This document shows positions 1 through 8,843 of a stretch of DNA of 64,000 bases, piece by piece. The stretch's first letter is position 1, and every line of letters starts with the position of its first letter. The DNA is from Leptospira idonii (GTDB lineage: Bacteria > Spirochaetota > Leptospiria > Leptospirales > Leptospiraceae). Both the position numbers and the translations under genes were made by a program. The DNA lies in NCBI RefSeq assembly GCF_004770995.1, contig NZ_RQHW01000028.1, positions 1 to 64,000 on the forward strand, written 5' to 3'. Under the pieces are notes generated by a model, which was given only the letters and a program-made list of their open reading frames with translations, was not told the DNA's origin and searched no databases.

Positions 1-69
1 CCCCCGTACGCCTATCAAGCATTAAGTGTTGATCCGACCACCTGCTTCGTATCATGTGGGGGAATATGA
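1..69 (+). CDS. 3' end of an unidentified upstream gene (partial)
   Basis: Frame 1 is open from the window edge for 22 codons and stops with TGA at 67-69; the other two forward frames stop within the first 40 bases. The stop overlaps the ATG of the next gene at 66 as ATGA, the usual arrangement of translationally coupled genes. The visible C-terminus contains two Cys (TTCFVSCGG). Nothing about its function can be said, and it could be chance, because the stretch is short. Confidence 0.35.
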   Translation, partial: PPYAYQALSVDPTTCFVSCGGI

Positions 70-1286
70 ATTCTCTTACATACGTATTGTCCCATTTTTC
101 CTATTTGAATTATGTTGCTTTGGATCAGGAAAAGCGAATTCGCGCCTTAGGAGGGGAGGATCTGTCTGATTGGGGAGTCCGTCCCGAGGAACATTTAGGC
201 CAACCTAAAGAAAAACTTTCTGTTCTGAAAAGCAGAGGCATCTCTGAGAAAATCAGGAAGGCCTATTCCGGGGAAACATACGAAAGAGAGATTCAGATTA
301 AAAACCAAACCTTTCATTTGAAATTTTTTCCCTTCGAAAATAAGGAGAAAGGGGAACGATGGGCGGTTCTTACCGTATGTAAAAGGAAAGAGATTACTTG
401 TAAGCCGATCGTCCAAACACAAACTCAGAACAATGTCATTCGATACGAAGAGCAGTTGTTTCGTGAAATTAGAGAAATTTTCGATTGGAGAGAAGAAATC
501 AAATCGAAGACGAAACAAAGTTTATGGATGGATCGAGCCCTTCCTAATTTGAACACTTCTTTGATGCAGGGTTCAGGGTTAGGTGCTTTGATCTCCACGA
601 TCAATTCCTTACTGCGTCGTGCGGATGTTCAGGAAGAAAAAGTGGTCATTTCACTTTCCCATTTGAATTTATTGAAAGAGTCTTATCATTCCACAAAGAA
701 GTTGGTTTCCACTCTTGCCAAGGCACAAAGAATTTTGGAAGATTCAATTGCTTCTTTGGAGACTGTGAGTCTGCAAGAACTTTATGATATGGTGGTCTCA
801 GCGACGGAAGAATTGAGTGCGATGCTTCAGATTAAAAATCAGAAGATCATTCTTTCTTCGATTCCTTCTACAAAATCCTTTTCCTTAGAGATTCACAAAG
901 AAGCCATGCGAACGGTGGTACGAGAAATCTTCATCAATGCGATGAAATACACTCCTTCGTTTCAGGATATTATCGTTCTTTTCATTCCTGTCCAAGGGAA
1001 AATTGCGGTGAAGTTCATCAATCCTTCCTCATATCCGGAAGTGGAACATTTGAATTTTCTGCATTCCGAAGAGGAAATTCTTTTCCAGCCTTTCTTTCGG
1101 CTGATTAAAGCAGTGGAAGAAGGGTATGAAATGGAAGAATTCGGTTTAGGTCTCGGCCTCCCCATTGTTAAAAAGTTAGTCGAAGATATGAAAGGGGAGG
1201 TTTATATGAATCTAGTGAAGACAAACATAACGGATGAAAACCGATTGGAAGTTTGTTTTACGATCGAACTTCCAATGAAGGGTTAA
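66..1286 (+). CDS. Atypical histidine-kinase-like signalling protein (PAS-like N-terminus, HATPase domain)
   Basis: A 406-aa soluble protein. Residues about 1-120 look like a PAS-type sensor; the C-terminal third is a HATPase domain with an N-box ([13 protein letters not shown]) and a G2-like box ([13 protein letters not shown]). No clear H-box His is visible in the helical middle part, where [13 protein letters not shown] stands roughly where HELRTPL would be, and the DxGxG box is replaced by a stretch around FINPSS. It may therefore be a kinase with a divergent phosphoacceptor or an ATP-binding pseudokinase. The start at 66 is preferred over the in-frame ATG at 54 because it forms an ATGA overlap with the preceding frame and has a G-rich stretch just before it. 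The 3' end overlaps the convergent MDR gene by 4 bp. No response regulator is adjacent. Confidence 0.75.
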   Translation: MNSLTYVLSHFSYLNYVALDQEKRIRALGGEDLSDWGVRPEEHLGQPKEKLSVLKSRGISEKIRKAYSGETYEREIQIKNQTFHLKFFPFENKEKGERWAVLTVCKRKEITCKPIVQTQTQNNVIRYEEQLFREIREIFDWREEIKSKTKQSLWMDRALPNLNTSLMQGSGLGALISTINSLLRRADVQEEKVVISLSHLNLLKESYHSTKKLVSTLAKAQRILEDSIASLETVSLQELYDMVVSATEELSAMLQIKNQKIILSSIPSTKSFSLEIHKEAMRTVVREIFINAMKYTPSFQDIIVLFIPVQGKIAVKFINPSSYPEVEHLNFLHSEEEILFQPFFRLIKAVEEGYEMEEFGLGLGLPIVKKLVEDMKGEVYMNLVKTNITDENRLEVCFTIELPMKG

Positions 1287-2311
1287 GCCCATTGGATCGC
1301 GACTTTTCCGAAATGTTTTCCGCTTTGCAGGTATTCGAATGCTTGAGGTACTTCTTCCCATGAGAAACTGCGGTCTACGACCGGAATGATTTTGTTATGT
1401 GAAATCGCTTGGTTCATTTTTTCGAAATCGTTTTTGCTTCCTACGATGACTCCTTGCACTTTCACTCCCTGCATCAGTATGGGATAAAGGGAAAGATTCG
1501 ATTCTCCTCCTGCCAAAACACCGATCAGTGCGATGGTTCCGTAAGGACGCACGCACATCATGGATTTGGAAAGTGTTCCAGCTCCTCCCACCTCTACGAT
1601 GAGGTCGGCTCCTTTTTTATCCGTATATTTTCTTACCTCTCTTTCCCAATTGGATTTTGTTGAATAATTGATCGTTTCATCCGCACCTAATTGTTTCGCT
1701 CTTTCTAATTTCTCCTCGCTTGAGGAGGTAATAATCACTTTGGCCCCCATTGTTTTGGCAAATTGAAGAGCAAATAACGAAACTCCTCCGGTTCCTAAAC
1801 ATAAAACGGAACTTCCCGGCTCGATCCCTCCGAAGCGTACGACTGCATTGTATGCGGTGAGTCCTGCACAGCCCAAAGTCGCAGCTTGTGCATCTGTTAG
1901 ATGGTCAGGAGTTTTGACAAGACCTGATTCCGCAAAAACTCCGTATTCCGATAAACAACCGTCATTTGGCCCTCCTAGGGTAGTTCTTAAAGATTCCAGA
2001 TCGGGGCTTCCGTCCATCCATCCTTGTGCGAATATAGGGAGGACTCTGTCTCCCTTTCTCCATTTTTGAACATTTTTACCGACAGACTCCACAATCCCTG
2101 CTCCATCGGAGCAGGGAACCAAAGGCAGCTTTTGTCTGGGATTGTACTTCCCGATGACCATAAGATAATCCCGATAATTAAGAGAAGTCGCTGTTAGGCG
2201 AACAAGAACTTCATTGTCCCCGATCATTTCGGGAACGGTTCGTTCGTTTTGTTTTAAGTTTTCCAAACCGAAACTATCTTTGATTTCCCAAACTCTATTT
2301 CTAATTGCCAT
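1283..2311 (-). CDS. Zinc-independent MDR-family NAD(P)-dependent alcohol dehydrogenase / quinone reductase-like
   Basis: A 342-aa medium-chain dehydrogenase/reductase. The N-terminal GroES-like half carries [14 protein letters not shown] and [10 protein letters not shown]; the Rossmann half starts near [24 protein letters not shown], which binds NAD(P)H. The catalytic-zinc GHE motif and the four-cysteine structural-zinc loop of classical alcohol dehydrogenases are absent, so it belongs with the zinc-free quinone oxidoreductase-like branch; the substrate is unknown. Length is normal for the family. It is transcribed away from the SDR-fusion operon at 2401, and the predicted -35 box of that operon lies over this gene's first codons, so the two transcription units may interfere. 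Confidence 0.85.
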   Translation of the reverse strand: MAIRNRVWEIKDSFGLENLKQNERTVPEMIGDNEVLVRLTATSLNYRDYLMVIGKYNPRQKLPLVPCSDGAGIVESVGKNVQKWRKGDRVLPIFAQGWMDGSPDLESLRTTLGGPNDGCLSEYGVFAESGLVKTPDHLTDAQAATLGCAGLTAYNAVVRFGGIEPGSSVLCLGTGGVSLFALQFAKTMGAKVIITSSSEEKLERAKQLGADETINYSTKSNWEREVRKYTDKKGADLIVEVGGAGTLSKSMMCVRPYGTIALIGVLAGGESNLSLYPILMQGVKVQGVIVGSKNDFEKMNQAISHNKIIPVVDRSFSWEEVPQAFEYLQSGKHFGKVAIQWA

Positions 2312-2332
2312 TGTTTTGATCCCGGGTATAAT
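2305..2332 (+). promoter_or_regulatory. Sigma70-type promoter for the SDR / DUF1295-methyltransferase operon
   Basis: TTGCCA (2305-2310), a 16-bp spacer and a perfect TATAAT (2327-2332) precede the gene at 2401, giving a leader of about 60 nt. The -35 box overlaps the start of the divergent MDR gene. Position and boxes are seen; activity is inferred. Confidence 0.55.
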
Positions 2333-2400
2333 AAACTGGTCAAAAGATTTTATATCGATGATACTTTGTCGAGAGAGTTTCTAGTCAGGAGGGATCTATT

Positions 2401-3204
2401 ATGAAAGATTTTTGGAACGATAAGGTGGTTGTGATCACCGGTGCTTCCAGCGGGATAGGGGAAGCTCTTTTAAAAGAAACAAGTAGGTTTGTTTGTACGG
2501 TATTTGTTTTGGCAAGAAGAGCAAACGAAATAGAAGAACCTTCTTCCAAACATAAGGAATGTAAAATTATACCTATTGCAGTGGATTTGCAGGATTCATG
2601 TTCCGTTTCCGATGCATTAGAAATTCTTCATAGAGAAACGGAAGGGATCGATGTGCTTTTTAATAATGCGGGGATCACTGCTCACGGCCGCTTCGATGAA
2701 TTATCGATGGAAGTATACAGAAAAACATTCGCTACTAATTTTTTCGGACCCATCCAACTCATCCAAGGTTTACTTCCTCAATTGAAGAAAAAGAAAGGAA
2801 GAGTAGTGACTACTTCCACAGTTTCTGCATTGTACGGAATTCCAGGTAGGGCCGCTTATTCATCTTCCAAATCCGCACTGCACGCAGCTTTGGAGGCGAT
2901 GCGGATCGAACTGAGAGAAGAGGGAGTGGGATCTTCTCTTGTATGCGTACCTTATACGGAAACAGCCCTTCGTAAATCAGGATTAGATGCAAGTGGACAA
3001 ATATTGGATGAGGGACAGGCGAAGGCGAAACTCAAAACTCCTGAAGAAGTGGCGTTGCTGCTTATGAAAACGGCAATGGATCGGGAGGCAAGGCTTGTGA
3101 CTTTTGATAGATCCGGAAGGTTTGTAAAATGGATGAGAAATTTAGCTCCCGGCCTTTTGGAGAAAATTCTACATAAAAAGCTATACCACGATTTTAAAAA
3201 CTGA
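2401..3204 (+). CDS. SDR-family NAD(P)-dependent oxidoreductase
   Basis: A 267-aa classical short-chain dehydrogenase. It has the cofactor motif TGASSGIGEALL near residue 14, the NNAG motif, a Ser in the TTSTVSALYG segment and the active-site YSSSKSAL (Tyr and Lys). The start ATG has a strong Shine-Dalgarno (GGAGGGA). The C-terminus (LLMKTAMDREARLVTF) resembles SDRs annotated as acting on lipid or fatty acyl substrates, but the substrate cannot be read from sequence. It lies 32 bp upstream of the DUF1295-methyltransferase fusion on the same strand, so the two are probably one operon. In several proteobacteria an SDR, a DUF1295 protein and a cyclopropane-synthase-like methyltransferase occur in one light- or singlet-oxygen-responsive cluster, which makes a lipid-modification role plausible here. 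Confidence 0.85.
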   Translation: MKDFWNDKVVVITGASSGIGEALLKETSRFVCTVFVLARRANEIEEPSSKHKECKIIPIAVDLQDSCSVSDALEILHRETEGIDVLFNNAGITAHGRFDELSMEVYRKTFATNFFGPIQLIQGLLPQLKKKKGRVVTTSTVSALYGIPGRAAYSSSKSALHAALEAMRIELREEGVGSSLVCVPYTETALRKSGLDASGQILDEGQAKAKLKTPEEVALLLMKTAMDREARLVTFDRSGRFVKWMRNLAPGLLEKILHKKLYHDFKN

Positions 3205-3236
3205 TTCATTGCGTCTAAGTCGGAAAAGAGGTTCCT

Positions 3237-5090
3237 TTGCACATCCCTGAAAGTTCGTATCTAACGGTTATTTTATTTGTATTTTCGTTTATGACATTGG
3301 TTTGGTTCTGGGGAAAATCCAGGAATAATTACGCAGTGATTGATGTGGGATGGGGACTCGTGATTGCGGGAATTTCCACAATCTTCTCTTGGTATGGGAA
3401 GGGAAACCTGTTTGCTAAGCTTGCCGTTTTGATTCCCATTTGGATTTGGGCCATTCGCCTTTCCGGGTTTCTCTATTGGACTCGCATTCGAACCGGCCAT
3501 CCGGAGGACAAAAGATATGCAAACTTTCGTAAGAGCTACGGAAACAATGTGCATAGAAAGTTCTTTACCAACGTTTTTTTACTCCAGGGTTTTTTAGCGC
3601 TTTTTCTTTCTTTTCCTGCTTGGGTGGCTTCGGCCGGGGAACTTTCCTTAGATTCAGAGATTCCTATTTCCTTGTTTGCAGGATGGATTTTATTTCTGGT
3701 CGGTTTGGCAGGAGAGACTATTGCGGACAAACAACTTCATTCCTTTTTGTCGGATCCGAGCCAGCGAGGAAAGGTATGTGAAGTTGGCCTTTGGAAATAC
3801 ACCCGCCACCCGAACTATTTTTTCGAATGGGTGATTTGGCTGGGGATAGGTATTCTTCCTTTGGGGTTCTTCGGACTTGCTTCCTTAGGATGGGTTTCTA
3901 TGATCACTCCTTTATTTATGTTCGTATTACTTCGGTTTGTTTCCGGAGTTCCTTTTGCGGAAAGATCTTCTCTTTTGTCAAAAGGAGATTCTTTTCGGGA
4001 ATATCAAAAAAAGACGAACGCATTTTTCCCTTGGTTTCGTGGATCGGGAGAAAGTTCTTTTTCTTTGAACTCTCTTTTGGAGAAAGATATATTCCCCGAT
4101 TGGCTCATTCGAATCCGCATCAGACAGTTATTGGATCTGCGATTGAAGCAAGAGACAAAAGAAAACGAAGAACTTCAACTTGCACATAAGATTGATTATG
4201 TGAACGAGCTAAAACAGTCTCCAATCGCCGTTCATACGAAGGCTGCTAATGAGCAGCATTATGAGGTCCCCAGTGAATTTTTCACTTATGTGATGGGACC
4301 GAGAATGAAGTATTCTTCCGGTTATTGGCCACTGGGGGATCAGACGAACTTTGCCGAGTCAGAAGAGGCAATGTTGCGATTGAGTTTGGAGAGAGCAGAG
4401 CTGCAGGATGGAATGACGGTTTTGGATTTAGGGTGCGGATGGGGATCCATTTCCTTGTATGTGGCCGAAAAATTTCCCAAATGTAAAGTGACTGGAGTTT
4501 CCAATTCCAAAACTCAAAAGCTATTTATCGAAGCCAGAGCTAAAGAAAGAGGTCTGAAAAACATAACAATCCTCACTCAGGATATGAATGAGTTTACCAT
4601 CCGGGAAAAATTCGACCGCATCATTTCCGTGGAGATGCTGGAGCATATGAAAAACTACGAGAAGTTATTCGAGAAGCTTGCGAAGTTTTTGAAAGAGGAT
4701 GGAAAATTTTTCGTACACATATTCACTCATAAAAAATTCGCATATCCTTTCGAAGTGGTGGATGATACGGACTGGATGGCGAAATATTTTTTCACGGGAG
4801 GACAGATGCCTTCCGACGATTTGTTTTTATATTTCCAAAAAGACTTTCTAATCGAGAATCACTGGATCGTCAACGGGACACATTATGCTCGTACGAGTGA
4901 AGCTTGGTACGAGAATCTTTTGAAACATAAAGATAAGGTATTGGAGATTTTGAAAGATACTTACGGCGAGAAAGAGAAAACCAAATGGTTTGTGTATTGG
5001 AAAGTTTTCTTTCTCGCCTGTGCAGAATTATGGGCGTATCGAAACGGGGAAGAGTGGCTTGTGAGCCACTATTTGTTTCGAAAACGATGA
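3237..5090 (+). CDS. Fusion: DUF1295 membrane domain + coclaurine-N-methyltransferase/CFA-synthase-like methyltransferase
   Basis: A 617-aa two-part protein. Residues about 1-265 form a polytopic membrane domain of the DUF1295/steroid-reductase-like type, with the signature GLWKYTRHPNYFFEW near 183. Residues about 300-617 are a class I SAM-dependent methyltransferase of the cyclopropane-fatty-acid-synthase superfamily: VLDLGCGWGSISLYVA near 395, then VEMLEHMKNYEKL, then YFFTGGQMPS near 517. The last motif and the ending NGEEWLVSHYLF match, from memory, plant coclaurine N-methyltransferase and its bacterial relatives more closely than E. coli Cfa. The start is TTG at 3237, preceded at good spacing by AAGAGG. 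It overlaps the convergent helicase by 22 bp. Role inferred: a membrane-bound enzyme that methylates and then reduces a lipid or amine substrate; the actual substrate is unknown. Confidence 0.88.
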   Translation: MHIPESSYLTVILFVFSFMTLVWFWGKSRNNYAVIDVGWGLVIAGISTIFSWYGKGNLFAKLAVLIPIWIWAIRLSGFLYWTRIRTGHPEDKRYANFRKSYGNNVHRKFFTNVFLLQGFLALFLSFPAWVASAGELSLDSEIPISLFAGWILFLVGLAGETIADKQLHSFLSDPSQRGKVCEVGLWKYTRHPNYFFEWVIWLGIGILPLGFFGLASLGWVSMITPLFMFVLLRFVSGVPFAERSSLLSKGDSFREYQKKTNAFFPWFRGSGESSFSLNSLLEKDIFPDWLIRIRIRQLLDLRLKQETKENEELQLAHKIDYVNELKQSPIAVHTKAANEQHYEVPSEFFTYVMGPRMKYSSGYWPLGDQTNFAESEEAMLRLSLERAELQDGMTVLDLGCGWGSISLYVAEKFPKCKVTGVSNSKTQKLFIEARAKERGLKNITILTQDMNEFTIREKFDRIISVEMLEHMKNYEKLFEKLAKFLKEDGKFFVHIFTHKKFAYPFEVVDDTDWMAKYFFTGGQMPSDDLFLYFQKDFLIENHWIVNGTHYARTSEAWYENLLKHKDKVLEILKDTYGEKEKTKWFVYWKVFFLACAELWAYRNGEEWLVSHYLFRKR

Positions 5091-6616
5091 GGTTTTGTTC
5101 CGCCTTTAGAGCCGGATCCGCCATCTTTGCCGCTGCGGCCTGATCCGGAAGAGGATTCTCTTCTTCCTTCTCCTCTGTAGGAGGATGAGGAAGAAGAATT
5201 GGAACTATTGGATCTTCCTCCTCCTCTTCTTCTGTCTCCGCCACCGCTTCCTCTTTTTTTGCTAGGAGGAGGGGTTTCGTTCCATTCAGAAGGATGTTTT
5301 CCTATCTTTTCAGGTCCGCTGATTTTTACTTTATCCAAGATTTGAGAAAGTATCTTTAAAGAAACGGCTTCCTTACCTTCTTTTTCACAAAGTGTTTGGA
5401 ATAAAGCTTCCGCATCCGCGTGGATTTCCGTTTCTAAAATTTTTGTAAGAAAATCTTGATGTCTTCTTGCCTGAACTTCTTTTTTCGTAGGAAGAGCGGC
5501 AAAAGTAAGTTCCGTTCCTGAAGTTCCTTTCAAACGAAGGAGGGCTCTGGATTCTCTTGTAGTAACAAAAGTTACTGCTTTCCCGGATTTTCCCGCACGA
5601 CCTGTTCTTCCGATTCTATGAGTGTAACTTTCGCTGTCGAAAGGAAGATGGAAGTTGATCACTAAGGAAAGATCTTTCACATCCAATCCTCTTGCTGCCA
5701 CATCTGTAGCGACTAAGATTTTAATCCTTCCGTCATGAAGACTTTTTAGAACGGATTCTCTTTGTTTTTGGCTCAAATCCCCGTGAAGGGCTTCCACCGC
5801 ATAACCTTTAAATCCTAGATTCGTTTTTAAATCGTCCGCTTCTTTTTTTGTTTTGGTGAAGATGATCGCTTTGAAAGGATTTTCGTAATCTAATACTCGT
5901 ACTACGGCGTTGTCTCTTTCTTGTTCGTCGATTACGTAATAAACCTGTTCGATGTTTTTGGAAGATTTTTCCGTTGCTGCAATTTTTACGTGAGCAGGAT
6001 GATCTAAATAGCGACTCGCCAGTTTTTTGATCGCATCCGGCATAGTTGCAGAAAAGAGAAGGGTTTGTCTTTCTTCCGGTAGAAATCCGAATATGGATTC
6101 GATATCTTCTAAAAATCCCATATCCAACATTTCATCTGCTTCATCCAGGACGACCATGGTCGGTTTGAAATTTTTAAGTTCTTTTCCTTTGAGTAGATCA
6201 AGGAGTCTGCCTGGAGTGGCTACTGCAACTTGTGCACCTTTTGTCACTTGGGAGATCTGTTTGGAGTAGGAGGCTCCACCGTAGATGGTTGTTGTTTTGA
6301 TTCCGAGATTTTTACCTAATCGGTAGAGTTCATCTGATACTTGCAAGGCTAACTCTCTGGTAGGAGTCAATACTAGAACTTGCATCCCCTCTTTGATTTC
6401 GATGCGATTGAGGCAGGGGAGTCCATAGGCAGCAGTTTTTCCCGTGCCTGTCTGTGCTTGTGCGATAAGGTCTTTTCCTTCTAGGACGAGAGGCATTGCT
6501 TGCCTTTGGATGGGACTTGGAGTCTGAAAGCCAGCTTCAGCAATCCCCGAAAGGAGCTCCGGACGGAATCCAAAAGATTGGAAATCGTTTCCTGGCTCGG
6601 TGTGGTTTGTAGTCAT
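5069..6616 (-). CDS. DEAD-box ATP-dependent RNA helicase
   Basis: A 515-aa helicase that unwinds RNA during ribosome assembly or mRNA decay. It starts with a Q-motif (GFQTPSPIQRQAM), then motif I AQTGTGKT, motif II VLDEADEML, motif III SAT and motif VI HRIGRTGRAG, so both RecA-like domains are complete (roughly 10-365). The C-terminal tail after about residue 440 is low-complexity, rich in Gly, Ser and Arg (RRGGGRSNSSNSSSSSS), as in cold-adapted CsdA/RhlE-type helicases, where it binds RNA. Its 3' end overlaps the fusion gene by 22 bp. The gene is divergent from msrAB. RhlE or DeaD cannot be separated by eye. Confidence 0.93.
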   Translation of the reverse strand: MTTNHTEPGNDFQSFGFRPELLSGIAEAGFQTPSPIQRQAMPLVLEGKDLIAQAQTGTGKTAAYGLPCLNRIEIKEGMQVLVLTPTRELALQVSDELYRLGKNLGIKTTTIYGGASYSKQISQVTKGAQVAVATPGRLLDLLKGKELKNFKPTMVVLDEADEMLDMGFLEDIESIFGFLPEERQTLLFSATMPDAIKKLASRYLDHPAHVKIAATEKSSKNIEQVYYVIDEQERDNAVVRVLDYENPFKAIIFTKTKKEADDLKTNLGFKGYAVEALHGDLSQKQRESVLKSLHDGRIKILVATDVAARGLDVKDLSLVINFHLPFDSESYTHRIGRTGRAGKSGKAVTFVTTRESRALLRLKGTSGTELTFAALPTKKEVQARRHQDFLTKILETEIHADAEALFQTLCEKEGKEAVSLKILSQILDKVKISGPEKIGKHPSEWNETPPPSKKRGSGGGDRRRGGGRSNSSNSSSSSSYRGEGRRESSSGSGRSGKDGGSGSKGGTKPHRFRNK

Positions 6617-6697
6617 GGAAATAGGATACGATAAAAAAAGGCCTTTTAAAAGAAAGGGAAAAAACCAAAAAAGAAGCGGCCGGGTGTCTAATGAGAA

Positions 6698-7786
6698 ATG
6701 GAATATTTACCTCCTCAGAAGACCAAAGCCCGCTCGTTTCTCGCAATTTTGTTCCTTATTCTGTCTTTTGGACTCTCTTGCGGAATCATTGCCGTGGGAA
6801 AGACCGAAACAGCCACATTCGCAGGAGGGTGTTTTTGGTGTATGGAGCCTCCCTTTGAAAATTTACCGGGGGTGGTGAGTGTCGTTTCCGGTTATACGGG
6901 AGGCAAAGAGAAAAATCCCAGTTATGAAGAAGTATCCAGCGGATTTACCGGTCATGCGGAAGCGATACAAGTCCATTTCGACCCTAAACAAATCTCTTAC
7001 GACCGATTGGTTTTTATTTTTTGGAGGAATATTGATCCTACCGATCCGGATGGCCAGTTCGTGGATAGGGGCAGTCAGTATAGGACGGGGATTTTTTATC
7101 ATTCGGCAGAACAAAGAAAGATCGCCGAGGCCTCTAAGGCAGAATTGGAAAAATCGAAAAAATTTAAGAAGAAGATAGTTACGGAGATTCTTCCTTTAAG
7201 CGAGTTTTATCCAGCGGAAGATTACCATCAGGATTTTTATAAAAAAGATCCTTCACAATACAAGCGTTATCGATCAGGTTCGGGTAGAGATCAGTTCATC
7301 GAATCAGTTTGGGGAAAAGAAAAAAACGTTTCTTATCAAAAGCCTTCTTTGCAGGAGATACGAAAAAAATTGACTACGTTGCAGTTCCAAGTGACCCAAG
7401 AGGAAGGAACAGAGCCTGCTTTCGATAACGAATATTGGGATCATCATAGGGAAGGGATTTATGTGGATCGAGTGACCGGCGAACCTTTGTTTAGTTCTAA
7501 GGATAAATTCGATTCAGGTACGGGCTGGCCGAGTTTTTCAAGGCCGATTGCTGCGAACAAACAATATATTGTGGTTCGGACGGATCGTTCTTATGGAATG
7601 GTTAGGGAAGAAGTCAGAAGTTTAGTCGGGGATTCTCATTTGGGCCATGTATTTTCGGACGGGCCGCAGCCTACAGGGCTGCGGTATTGTATTAATTCAG
7701 CCGCTTTGAAGTTCATCTCTAAGTCGGATTTGGAAAAAGAAGGATACGAAGAGTTTTCTTATTTATTCTTTAAGCCCAAAGATTGA
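6698..7786 (+). CDS. msrAB: Bifunctional peptide methionine sulfoxide reductase MsrA-MsrB, exported
   Basis: A 362-aa fusion that reduces both diastereomers of methionine sulfoxide in proteins. MsrA (about 38-195) has the active-site GCFWC at 44-48. MsrB (about 220-355) has [16 protein letters not shown] and the catalytic Cys in RYCIN near 331. The usual zinc-binding CxxC pair of MsrB is missing: the segment reads [13 protein letters not shown]. The N-terminus is a signal peptide ending in FGLSC, a relaxed lipobox of the kind accepted in Leptospira, so the enzyme is probably a periplasmic lipoprotein that repairs envelope proteins. A simple cleaved signal is the alternative. It overlaps the convergent nucleotidyltransferase gene by 17 bp. 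Confidence 0.93.
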   Translation: MEYLPPQKTKARSFLAILFLILSFGLSCGIIAVGKTETATFAGGCFWCMEPPFENLPGVVSVVSGYTGGKEKNPSYEEVSSGFTGHAEAIQVHFDPKQISYDRLVFIFWRNIDPTDPDGQFVDRGSQYRTGIFYHSAEQRKIAEASKAELEKSKKFKKKIVTEILPLSEFYPAEDYHQDFYKKDPSQYKRYRSGSGRDQFIESVWGKEKNVSYQKPSLQEIRKKLTTLQFQVTQEEGTEPAFDNEYWDHHREGIYVDRVTGEPLFSSKDKFDSGTGWPSFSRPIAANKQYIVVRTDRSYGMVREEVRSLVGDSHLGHVFSDGPQPTGLRYCINSAALKFISKSDLEKEGYEEFSYLFFKPKD

Positions 7787-8576
7787 GTAGAAACTCTTCA
7801 TCTTTTCTAAGGGAAATCAATTTATATTTGAGTTCGTGGATTTCTTCCCGGTTGATTTCTCTTTTCCAACGAGCATCTTTCTTTAGTTTTTGCAACTGAG
7901 CTTGTACCAGTAAAAGTTCCAAGACCGTTTCATCGATTTCAGAAGAATAGAGCTGAGTGAAAAGGGGATAGATCTGGCTTGGGATGTCCATCATCAATAG
8001 CTCAGGCAAAGAAAGATCGTCTATATTTTTGATAGCCCATATATGCAATGTTAACGTACAGATTCTTTCTAATTGGGAGATTTCATCTTTGATTGATTTG
8101 GATGTTTGTTGTTTGAAGAACCGAATTCTTTTATCCAGATAATGAGAAAGATCTTTTTTGGAAATTATTTGGTTACGAAATCGTTTCCATTCGGTTTGCA
8201 GATCTTCCCAAATTCCTTCTCCGAAAAAAACGGAAGCATTTTCTAGAAGTTGGATCGATCCTGGTTCGTGGATTTTGAATCTGTGCTTGAGAGAATCCGA
8301 ATCACCAGCGATCATATTGACAGGAGCAACTACTTCCAGTTTGCTGAGAGCCTTTGCAATGGAATCAACGAAGCTTGCTTTCATTTGATCGGTAGAGTGA
8401 GCGAGCAGATAAAAATTTAAATCGGAGTCTTCGTTGAAATCTCCCCGCTCTCTCGATCCGTAAAAAAGGACTTGAAAGGGCTTATGAGAATTCACTAATT
8501 CTAAATCATCTAAAACCTGAGCGTAGAGAGATGGATTTAAGGCTTCGTATTCTATCATGCGGTTGCTGCGGCTCAT
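7770..8576 (-). CDS. Nucleotidyltransferase-fold protein with degenerate active site
   Basis: A 268-aa protein whose N-terminus matches the Pol-beta-type nucleotidyltransferase pattern: GSRERGDF at 40-47 followed by SDLN at 51-54. The family motif is SDxD, so the second metal-binding Asp is Asn54; the expected third Asp, in VAPVNMIAG, also appears as Asn (near 87). The remaining two thirds are helical and charged, and I do not recognise a domain there. It may be a non-catalytic or altered-specificity relative of the MNT/aminoglycoside-type enzymes. The start overlaps the stop of the small gene at 8573-8779 as ATGA, implying translational coupling and joint function. The 3' end overlaps msrAB. 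Confidence 0.65.
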   Translation of the reverse strand: MSRSNRMIEYEALNPSLYAQVLDDLELVNSHKPFQVLFYGSRERGDFNEDSDLNFYLLAHSTDQMKASFVDSIAKALSKLEVVAPVNMIAGDSDSLKHRFKIHEPGSIQLLENASVFFGEGIWEDLQTEWKRFRNQIISKKDLSHYLDKRIRFFKQQTSKSIKDEISQLERICTLTLHIWAIKNIDDLSLPELLMMDIPSQIYPLFTQLYSSEIDETVLELLLVQAQLQKLKKDARWKREINREEIHELKYKLISLRKDEEFLLNLWA

Positions 8577-8779
8577 TCAAAAAATAATTTCATTCGGGAA
8601 AGGTTTTCTAGGATGGCTTTGAAGGCGCGATCCCGTTCCTCTTGGCCGGGGAAAGGTAGTGATTTTACGTTATTGAGGTCTTGGTAGATGATTTCGATCG
8701 TAGGTTGGGAGGCATTTTTTTTGATTGATGCAATGTAATCCAAGTTGATTACTTCTGACTCACCTAATTTTAACCACAT
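8573..8779 (-). CDS. Small conserved-looking hypothetical protein coupled to the nucleotidyltransferase-like gene
   Basis: A 68-aa protein beginning MWLKLGESEVINLDYIASI and ending in a charged helix. I do not recognise it. The pattern of short beta strands followed by a helix fits a small fold such as the PH-like or DUF-type proteins that occur widely in spirochaetes. It sits first in a two-gene unit and its stop overlaps the next start by 4 bp (ATGA). A small ORF coupled to a nucleotidyltransferase recalls toxin-antitoxin layouts, but neither a HEPN motif nor a known antitoxin motif is visible, so this is only a possibility. Confidence 0.6.
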   Translation of the reverse strand: MWLKLGESEVINLDYIASIKKNASQPTIEIIYQDLNNVKSLPFPGQEERDRAFKAILENLSRMKLFFE

Positions 8780-8843
8780 ATCGATTTGTTTGGGGAAACT
8801 ATTCTAAGTTTCACGGGTCAGCCGGATTTGACCAATCTTTTTT

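Noticed and set aside
4870..5244. Acidic open frame over the helicase C-terminus
   Set aside because: It is a shifted frame of the Gly/Ser/Arg tail region of the helicase gene and has no start signal of its own.
8573..8779. Classical MNT-HEPN toxin-antitoxin pair
   Set aside because: The 68-aa partner lacks the HEPN RxxxxH motif and is too short, and the nucleotidyltransferase-like protein is longer than MntA antitoxins.
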